DNA of 11,848 nucleotides from NCBI GenBank assembly GCA_045542755.1, contig JAZQLP010000115.1:1-11848 (forward strand), given 5' to 3'. A program made the position numbers and the translations under genes. Shown here in pieces: positions 7,327 through 11,848 of this stretch. Each line of letters starts with the position of its first letter. Within the stretch, counting starts at the first letter, position 1. The stretch comes from JAZQLP01 sp045542755. GTDB lineage: Bacteria; Bacillota; Clostridia; Oscillospirales; UBA644. The notes under the pieces are model-generated. The model searched no databases and had not been told where the DNA came from. It saw nothing but the letters and a program-made list of their open reading frames with translations.

Positions 7327-7805
7327 TTTAACATATCTCCCTTATAGAAAATATATATTAGAATAAAAAGAATCGAACCGCAGGTTATGAAAATATCAGC
7401 AACGTTGAATACGGCAAAATTTATCAGACAGAAGTCAAACATGTCAACTACGTAGCCTGTGCTTATCCTATCAATAAGGTTGCCTACACCACCGCCGAAA
7501 ACGCAAGCTAAAGCGCAAGCTGCGGGGAAACTTTGTACCACGTTGGCAACTAACAAATAAGCTATAATCAGCAACAAGATTCCCGTAGTGATTATGAAAA
7601 ATAATTGCTGTCCTTCAAGTATGCTGAACGCCGCTCCTGTATTTTGTCTATAAGACAACTGGAATACGCCGTCAATTATCTTAAACGTACCGATGGGCTT
7701 AAGATATTTTACTGTCAAATGCTTTGACACTAAATCCAAAGCCACAACAACCGCTACGATTACAACGTAAAGGAGCTGACGGTAATTTAAACTCGGTTTT
7801 CTCAT
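7317..7805 (-). CDS. lspA: Lipoprotein signal peptidase (signal peptidase II)
   Basis: This membrane aspartyl protease removes signal peptides from diacylglyceryl-modified prolipoproteins. At 162 residues it has about four hydrophobic segments (roughly 11-29, 66-88, 94-112 and 131-153). Conserved blocks are NTGAAFS (55-61), GGGVGNLIDR (104-113), VVDMFDF with the catalytic D121, and FNVADIFI with the second catalytic D137. The ATG is 24 bases after the divIVA stop, and no recognisable ribosome binding site precedes it (CAGTTATTACCAG). Translation may therefore depend on ribosomes finishing divIVA. There is no later in-frame ATG that would spare the first membrane segment. It overlaps rluD by 10 bases. 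In B. subtilis ileS lies between divIVA and lspA; it is absent here. Confidence 0.95.
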   Translation of the reverse strand: MRKPSLNYRQLLYVVIVAVVVALDLVSKHLTVKYLKPIGTFKIIDGVFQLSYRQNTGAAFSILEGQQLFFIITTGILLLIIAYLLVANVVQSFPAACALACVFGGGVGNLIDRISTGYVVDMFDFCLINFAVFNVADIFITCGSILFILIYIFYKGDMLKWK

Positions 7806-7829
7806 CTGGTAATAACTGCAACGAAAAGA

Positions 7830-8783
7830 TTATTCGTCGTCATCATCATCGTAATCGTCGTCATCGTAGTCGTCATCGTCGTAATCATCGTCGTCATCAG
7901 ACACTTTCTTCTTACCGAAGATTCCGAGAGACTTCTTTTTGCCACCGAAAAGCTTGGATTTCTTGTTATCAAAAAGGCCGCTTACTTTATCGTCATCGTC
8001 ATCATCGTCGTCGTCATCGTCTTCTTCAACGAGATTAGCGAATGCGCGGGTTGCTCTGGTGGCAGGCTTTGCGGGCTCCTCTTCTTCACGAGCGAAGTCT
8101 GCAAAACGCTGAGCTCTGGTACCTTCGATTACTCTGGTAACAGAAAGATCTTCAGCGGGTTCTTCAACAACAGGAGCAATTTCCTCGACAACGGGTTCTG
8201 CAACGGGAGCTGCTTCAACAGGTGAGGGCTCTTCAACAACGGGTTCTTCAACAACCTCAACTCTGTCCTCAACGTCAGCAGTAGCAGCCTTGAGAACTTC
8301 AAGGGTCTTGGAGTCGGATTCAGCGATTTCCTTCTTGATTACAGGAATACCGGAAATAAGCTTTACATGGCTCTGATAAATAGAAAGGAGCTTTGTCTTG
8401 AAGTCTTCAACCTCATTTGCCAGAGTTTCCTTGATGTTCTTCTGGTTTTCTGCTTCTTCCTGAGCAGACTGAATCAGTTTCTTAGCATAATCCTGAGCTT
8501 CGTAAACGAGTTTGTCAGCCTTTTTCTTTGCGGTCTGCATAACGTCGTTGTAGCTCTTCTGGGTGTTAAGAATAGTATTCTTCCACTGATCCTGCTCTTC
8601 TTTAGCAGCTTCAAGCTTGTTGGTAAGACTTGCTACCTTTTTGTTGAGCTGTTCTCTTTCATTAAGAAGCTTTGTGTAGCTGAGAAGTATCTCGTCAAGA
8701 AAGCTATCAACCTCTTCGGGTCTGTAGCCGCCGGTCTTAGCTCTGGAAAATACTTTTGTTTCGATTTCTTTAGGTGTGATCAT
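7830..8783 (-). CDS. divIVA: DivIVA-family cell division/polarity protein with a poly-Asp tail
   Basis: This is a coiled-coil scaffold that binds curved membranes at division sites and poles and recruits partners. The N-terminal domain has the family pattern VFSRAKTGGYRPEEVDSFLDE (from residue 11), with the Phe and basic residues used for membrane contact in the family. A coiled coil covers about 30-135. After about residue 170 the protein is disordered-looking: a Pro/Val/Glu-rich linker with repeated VVEEP units (about 177-210), an 11-Asp run at 255-265, two basic stretches rich in Lys and Gly (273-293), then an acidic tail at 296-317 in which Asp runs of 5, 4, 4 and 5 are separated by single tyrosines. 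At 317 residues it is much longer than B. subtilis DivIVA (about 164). AAAGGAG lies eight bases before the ATG. Family membership is secure; the tail's role is unknown. Confidence 0.93.
   Translation of the reverse strand: MITPKEIETKVFSRAKTGGYRPEEVDSFLDEILLSYTKLLNEREQLNKKVASLTNKLEAAKEEQDQWKNTILNTQKSYNDVMQTAKKKADKLVYEAQDYAKKLIQSAQEEAENQKNIKETLANEVEDFKTKLLSIYQSHVKLISGIPVIKKEIAESDSKTLEVLKAATADVEDRVEVVEEPVVEEPSPVEAAPVAEPVVEEIAPVVEEPAEDLSVTRVIEGTRAQRFADFAREEEEPAKPATRATRAFANLVEEDDDDDDDDDDDKVSGLFDNKKSKLFGGKKKSLGIFGKKKVSDDDDDYDDDDYDDDDYDDDDDE
7833..7898. repeat. GAY-triplet repeat encoding the DivIVA acidic tail
   Basis: Sixty-six bases consist almost only of GAT/GAC codons on the minus strand (TCG/TCA triplets on the plus strand), punctuated by three TAC/TAT codons at 15-base intervals. 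This is a coding trinucleotide repeat with a higher-order unit of one Tyr and four Asp codons. The mixed GAT/GAC use shows it is not a perfect microsatellite. Confidence 0.85.
7989..8021. repeat. Second GAY-triplet run in divIVA
   Basis: Eleven consecutive GAT/GAC codons on the minus strand encode an uninterrupted Asp run, preceded by two Glu codons. With the terminal repeat it brackets the Lys/Gly-rich segment. Confidence 0.85.
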
Positions 8784-8791
8784 TATAGTCG

Positions 8792-8798
8792 CTCCTTT
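8792..8798 (-). promoter_or_regulatory. Ribosome binding site of divIVA
   Basis: AAAGGAG (minus strand) lies eight bases before the ATG. It is the strongest site in the operon and contrasts with the weak or absent sites before ylmH, lspA and yggS. This suggests DivIVA is made at a higher level than its neighbours (inference). Confidence 0.7.
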
Positions 8799-8817
8799 GC
8801 ATTGTGATGTATTATCT

Positions 8818-9579
8818 TCAAATATATTTCTCTATTTCTGCCGATATTCGGCCCTTTCGGGTTGTCCCCGTAATAGCTTTGAGATTAAATTTCCCTAAGC
8901 CTCTGATAACAATCTGATCTCCTTCTTTTATTGATTTTGAAGGGTCGCAAGTTTCTTGTCTGTTAAGAAAGACCTTTTTAGATTTTATCAGGGCTACGGC
9001 TTTTTCTCTCGAAGTCTTTGCTGCGGCTGCAGCAACGCAATCAAGACGTAAAGACGCGATAGAAACTGAAAATACTGAGGTTTTTCGTTCTATGCATAAG
9101 TCTTCTGCCGTTGCTATGGATATACTGCAATTATCTCTACCAATCTTTAAAAGGTTGGAATCAAAATAATTGAAGAAATCGGATTTAATAAAGATTATGG
9201 CTTTGTGTTTGTCAGTAATAAGAATATCACCCATTACCGACCTATCTATTCCTAATGCCATAATGCTTCCCAAAACGGCTCTATGCTCTAATGGGGCAGC
9301 GCCTTCCGCTACCGTAATAGACAGTACTGTAATGGGAAACTCCGCCTCATATCCGGGCATAAATCCTATCATTCGTCTTTCCGCATCGTCATACCCGCCG
9401 AAAAACACAGCGTTTGGTCCGATACGACCTTCCGCAAGAGCCTGTTCTCGGGTATCAAGGAAGTCGGTAAAAACGGGGCGCTCCGTGTAATAGGCGCGAT
9501 CCTCAAGCTCTTTTATCTTTGAAATAAAGAGCCTGTCCTCTTTTTCAAAAGAAGAGTTATCAGAGGAGCTTTTCGACAT
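8818..9579 (-). CDS. ylmH: S4-domain RNA-binding protein YlmH
   Basis: This is a 253-residue YlmH-family protein. Family members are linked to the division cluster and, in B. subtilis, to rescue of stalled large ribosomal subunits. The N-terminal part (about 10-90) contains the FTDFLDTRE and VFFGGYDDAERRM stretches typical of the family. The middle has ALGIDRSVMGDI (108-119), and the S4 RNA-binding domain covers about 183-232, starting after a five-alanine run. The start used is the ATG at 9579; a TTG two codons earlier (9585) is possible. Either way it overlaps the 3' end of sepF by 20-26 bases and has no strong ribosome binding site, so it should be coupled to sepF translation. In B. subtilis ylmG lies between sepF and ylmH; here the two genes are fused head to tail with no room for it. 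Confidence 0.9.
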   Translation of the reverse strand: MSKSSSDNSSFEKEDRLFISKIKELEDRAYYTERPVFTDFLDTREQALAEGRIGPNAVFFGGYDDAERRMIGFMPGYEAEFPITVLSITVAEGAAPLEHRAVLGSIMALGIDRSVMGDILITDKHKAIIFIKSDFFNYFDSNLLKIGRDNCSISIATAEDLCIERKTSVFSVSIASLRLDCVAAAAAKTSREKAVALIKSKKVFLNRQETCDPSKSIKEGDQIVIRGLGKFNLKAITGTTRKGRISAEIEKYI

Positions 9580-9937
9580 CTTCAAGTATATCGCCGTTTA
9601 TATCAACTTTTCCGGGAATAAACATATATGTATCATCGGAAAGTTTTCTTATCTCGCCTCTGAGTGCAAAAATGGTTCCCTGGAGGAAGTCAAGATATCT
9701 GCGGGTCTCAACCTTATTGATATTATCAAGGTTAAGGATAACTACTTTATCCTGCATAAGATCCTGAGCTATCTCAGCAAGCTCGGTTCTGTCAACGGGC
9801 TTTTTGAGTACAAACTTAGGCTTTACTCTGGAAACACCGTCGGAAACGTAACCGTCGTCTTCCATTTCCTCTTCAATGTAATCCTGCTCGTCGTCGATCT
9901 GGGGGTCTAAAATTTTCTTGAAAGCTTCGAATGCCAT
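9560..9937 (-). CDS. sepF: Cell division protein SepF
   Basis: SepF anchors FtsZ filaments to the membrane and shapes the septum, overlapping in role with FtsA. At 125 residues it has the short N-terminal membrane-binding amphipathic helix (MAFEAFKKIL), an acidic disordered linker (about 12-40) and a C-terminal SepF core (about 45-120) with VVILNLDNINKVETRRYLDFLQGTI-type sequence followed by the conserved region ending in TYMFIPGKVDI. These features distinguish it from other DUF552 proteins. AAAGGAA lies about ten bases before the ATG. A 47-base gap with no clear promoter separates it from yggS upstream. It overlaps ylmH downstream. Confidence 0.95.
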   Translation of the reverse strand: MAFEAFKKILDPQIDDEQDYIEEEMEDDGYVSDGVSRVKPKFVLKKPVDRTELAEIAQDLMQDKVVILNLDNINKVETRRYLDFLQGTIFALRGEIRKLSDDTYMFIPGKVDINGDILEDVEKLL

Positions 9938-9984
9938 AGTGGTTATTCCTTTCGTTTGTTAGTGTGTATTTGGTGTATATTGAT

Positions 9985-10659
9985 TTACTGAAAAAGGCAC
10001 CTGCCAAGACGCACCATATTGGAACCGCATCTTACGGCAGTTTCGTAGTCGCTACTCATTCCCATGGACAGGTAGTCCATAGAAATATTATCACTACATA
10101 TATTATGCACTAAATAGTTGCGTTTGTCAAGGAATAGAGCATACATTTTTTGATAATATAACAATTTTGTTTCAATTGGCATTATAGACATAAGCCCTTT
10201 TACCTTTATATGAGGCATTTCGGCTGCCGCAAGAAAGAGTTCGTCGAGGTTTTCTTCAAAAATACCCGTTTTGGCCTCTTCCTTTGCTATATTTACCTGA
10301 AAGAGCACATCAACGGATTTTTCAAGTTTTGATGCCTGCTTTTCAAGTTCTTTAAGCAACTTTACAGAATCGACTGACTGGATAACGTCGGCTACTGCCA
10401 GAGCCTGCTTAACCTTATTGGTTTGCAGGTGTCCAATAAGATGTCTGGTTGCGGGCAGAAACATATGGGAGCGTTCAGTGAGTGCTTGTACGTAGTTTTC
10501 TGCTATATCCGTAATACCGCCTTGAGAGATAAGAGTGTTCGCATCCTCAATAGACTGATACTTTACTACGCCGACTATCTTAACCGATTCGGAAAGGCCT
10601 GCCTCTCCCCTTGCGTTTTCTATCCTTTTTTTAATATCTTCAAATTCGGGTGTAAGCAT
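9985..10659 (-). CDS. yggS: YggS/YlmE-family PLP homeostasis protein
   Basis: This fold-type III, single-domain PLP-binding protein of the PLPBP family is involved in B6 and amino/keto acid homeostasis, with no firmly known enzymatic activity. It has 224 residues, the usual length. The presumed PLP lysine is K33 in GVVKYQ. IGHLQTNKVKQAL, VNIAKEEAKTG, the GLMSIMP motif and the C-terminal LSMGMSSDYETAV and VRLGRCLF follow the family order. Several conserved sites differ: VVK replaces the usual VSK/VTK around the lysine, ENYVQ replaces ENRVQ or ENYVQE-type sequence, and RHLIGHLQ replaces WHFIGHLQ. The ATG is 16 bases after the preceding gene and has no visible ribosome binding site (a U-rich run lies there). 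Its place before sepF matches ylmE of B. subtilis. Confidence 0.92.
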   Translation of the reverse strand: MLTPEFEDIKKRIENARGEAGLSESVKIVGVVKYQSIEDANTLISQGGITDIAENYVQALTERSHMFLPATRHLIGHLQTNKVKQALAVADVIQSVDSVKLLKELEKQASKLEKSVDVLFQVNIAKEEAKTGIFEENLDELFLAAAEMPHIKVKGLMSIMPIETKLLYYQKMYALFLDKRNYLVHNICSDNISMDYLSMGMSSDYETAVRCGSNMVRLGRCLFQ

Positions 10660-10675
10660 ATTTTAAGAAAAAAAG

Positions 10676-11848
10676 TTACTGTTGAACTATTTTTCCGTCG
10701 TACAGCTCCTTTCCTCCGATTATAACTGCATCTTTTTCTGCAAGTATCTTTGATCCAGTCGTTGCAGCAGATTCAACAATGGCAAAATCTTCTGTGGCGT
10801 AAAGAATGTTTACGGGTTTAAACACTACTCTTTTTGCAGAAAGGATATAGATACCGTCTTTTCCATCAACCACTCTCAGGGCATCACTGGGCACCTTATA
10901 TCCGCTGTAATTTGAGGTTATTATATGGGCTCCTGTCTTTCTGAGAGAGAAGATTTCGTTGCTTATTGTGTCACTTCGTAAGCGTAGTGCCGTTTTACCG
11001 TCTACACTTCTTGAAACGTACGATACATAGAAGGTTATGCTGGCTTTTCCAATATGGTCAAACTCAAATTCAAGGGTGAGTTTCTGACCTACGGATAAGC
11101 TGGGGATGCTTGCCGTGTCAGCTATACAGTAATAGTACCAGCTAGGGCTTAGCTCTACTTTTCCTATATATCTGCTTGGTAGTTCTTTTGCTTCTGACTG
11201 GATTAAAGCATTATATGAATTGACTGTGAATTCCTTATAATCATTGGGGTCCAGATATTCGTATCCATCGTAATCGGTATCAAAATATCCTGCATAAGGT
11301 GAGAGGATCTGGTGCTCCTCTGTGTTATATGAGGACAAAAGAGCTTCTTTGTCATCCTCGTACCCTGCCAACGCATCAAGATAATAAGTATTTCCGTTGA
11401 GCTTTATACTTTTTTGATTAAAATATACGTGTAAGGAATCTGCATAATCAAGCGCTGTGGATATGTCGTTTGATTCCATAGCATAGAGAAGCTCGTTGAT
11501 ACTAACTAAAATATTGGATTCGATTGAAGGTAGGTCAAGAGATATTGACGACTTTGTGCTTTCGGTTATCTGACCAATACGGCTTTCCAGTATTTTAAGC
11601 TTTGCATTATCTTCGTTTGAAATGAGGACTTCATTGCAAGAAGCTATTACGCTTGACTTTGCAACCCTGTCTCCATCGCTTACTTTATACAGAATGTTTT
11701 TGTAATCCTTATCTGCGATTACAAGAGATTCTTCACGAAGGGCTATACCGTATACTTCAGCATAATTACTGTAAGTATAGCTTTCAAGATATTCTGTTTC
11801 GATTTTCTCGACCCATAATCCCGTAAACAAATTAATAGTGAGGTAGAA
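10676..11848 (-). CDS. HlyD-like membrane-fusion/adaptor protein (5' end beyond the window)
   Basis: The reading frame stays open to the window edge, so the N-terminus is missing. A TTG at 11830 is only an internal Leu codon, and the six codons before it (FYLTIN) look like the end of a membrane helix. What remains is about 390 residues of a predicted extracytoplasmic adaptor. A first half lipoyl-like motif (VSDGDRVAKSSVIA) is followed by a helical segment with RIGQITESTKSS, then the SPYAGYFDTDYDGYE stretch that usually completes the barrel-sandwich domain. The C-terminal region (GYKVPSDALRVVDGKDGIYIL, VVFKPVNILY) resembles HlyD/RND-type adaptors, ending with GGKELYDGKIV. No ABC or RND transporter partner is seen. 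Its position at the head of the yggS-sepF-ylmH-divIVA operon suggests an envelope or division-linked role (inference). Family assignment is moderate. Confidence 0.75.
   Translation of the reverse strand, partial: FYLTINLFTGLWVEKIETEYLESYTYSNYAEVYGIALREESLVIADKDYKNILYKVSDGDRVAKSSVIASCNEVLISNEDNAKLKILESRIGQITESTKSSISLDLPSIESNILVSINELLYAMESNDISTALDYADSLHVYFNQKSIKLNGNTYYLDALAGYEDDKEALLSSYNTEEHQILSPYAGYFDTDYDGYEYLDPNDYKEFTVNSYNALIQSEAKELPSRYIGKVELSPSWYYYCIADTASIPSLSVGQKLTLEFEFDHIGKASITFYVSYVSRSVDGKTALRLRSDTISNEIFSLRKTGAHIITSNYSGYKVPSDALRVVDGKDGIYILSAKRVVFKPVNILYATEDFAIVESAATTGSKILAEKDAVIIGGKELYDGKIVQQ

Noticed and set aside
7724..8038. A 104-residue plus-strand reading frame rich in His and Arg across the end of divIVA and start of lspA
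   Set aside because: It is the complement of the GAY repeat encoding the Asp tail. The His/Arg richness is produced by the antisense of GAT/GAC codons, there is no ribosome binding site, and two secure genes occupy the other strand.
8367..8807. A 146-residue hydrophobic-looking plus-strand frame opposite divIVA
   Set aside because: It mirrors the Lys/Glu-rich coiled coil (antisense of AAG/GAA gives Leu/Phe/Ser). It has no start signal and conflicts with the confident DivIVA call.
10660..10675. U-rich run after the HlyD-like gene on the minus strand, considered as a terminator before yggS
   Set aside because: No GC-rich hairpin precedes it, and the next gene starts within 16 bases, so it is more likely ordinary AT-rich spacer.
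1..11848. CRISPR arrays, tRNA or rRNA genes, insertion sequences, prophage genes, riboswitches, toxin-antitoxin pairs
   Set aside because: None is visible. Gaps between genes are all under about 125 bases and are explained by promoters, ribosome binding sites and two terminators.

Overview
The window is a compact stretch of chromosomal housekeeping genes from a low-GC Gram-positive bacterium, most likely an uncultured gut-type clostridium (Oscillospiraceae/Ruminococcaceae-like). Grounds for this are the sepF-ylmH-divIVA division cluster, lon next to engB (ysxC) as in Firmicutes, AAGGAG-type ribosome binding sites, an AT-rich codon style with many AGA/ATA codons, and a small cysteine-rich protein of a type seen in Clostridia. 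The taxonomic guess is inference from gene content. There is no rRNA, tRNA, CRISPR array, insertion sequence or prophage, and no gene-free stretch over 300 bases.

Left plus-strand unit (about 80-4462): a TATAAT promoter element, then lon (ATP-dependent protease), engB (ribosome-assembly GTPase) and lysA (diaminopimelate decarboxylase), tightly packed and closed by a perfect 12-bp hairpin terminator. That terminator also serves the converging minus-strand gene for an OGG1-type 8-oxoguanine DNA glycosylase (4507-5346).

Middle plus-strand unit (about 5387-6437): divergent from the glycosylase. It holds a TTG-initiated protein of unknown function with two matching CxxC...CxxH metal-site-like modules, followed by an acyl carrier protein gene (acpP) and a hairpin terminator.

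Right minus-strand unit (11848 down to 6436), in transcription order: the 3' part of a HlyD-like envelope adaptor (cut by the window edge), the PLP-binding protein YggS/YlmE, SepF, the S4-domain protein YlmH, DivIVA with an unusual poly-aspartate tail, signal peptidase II (LspA) and an RluD-type pseudouridine synthase. This is the division-associated cluster of Firmicutes, but ylmG and ileS, which interrupt it in Bacillus subtilis, are missing. Spacings are short or overlapping, so the cluster reads as one operon joining Z-ring anchoring, polar organisation and envelope maturation.

I found no convincing new multi-gene system. The best leads are the duplicated CxxC...CxxH protein beside a lone acpP, the repeat-encoded acidic tail of DivIVA, and the envelope adaptor at the head of the division operon.
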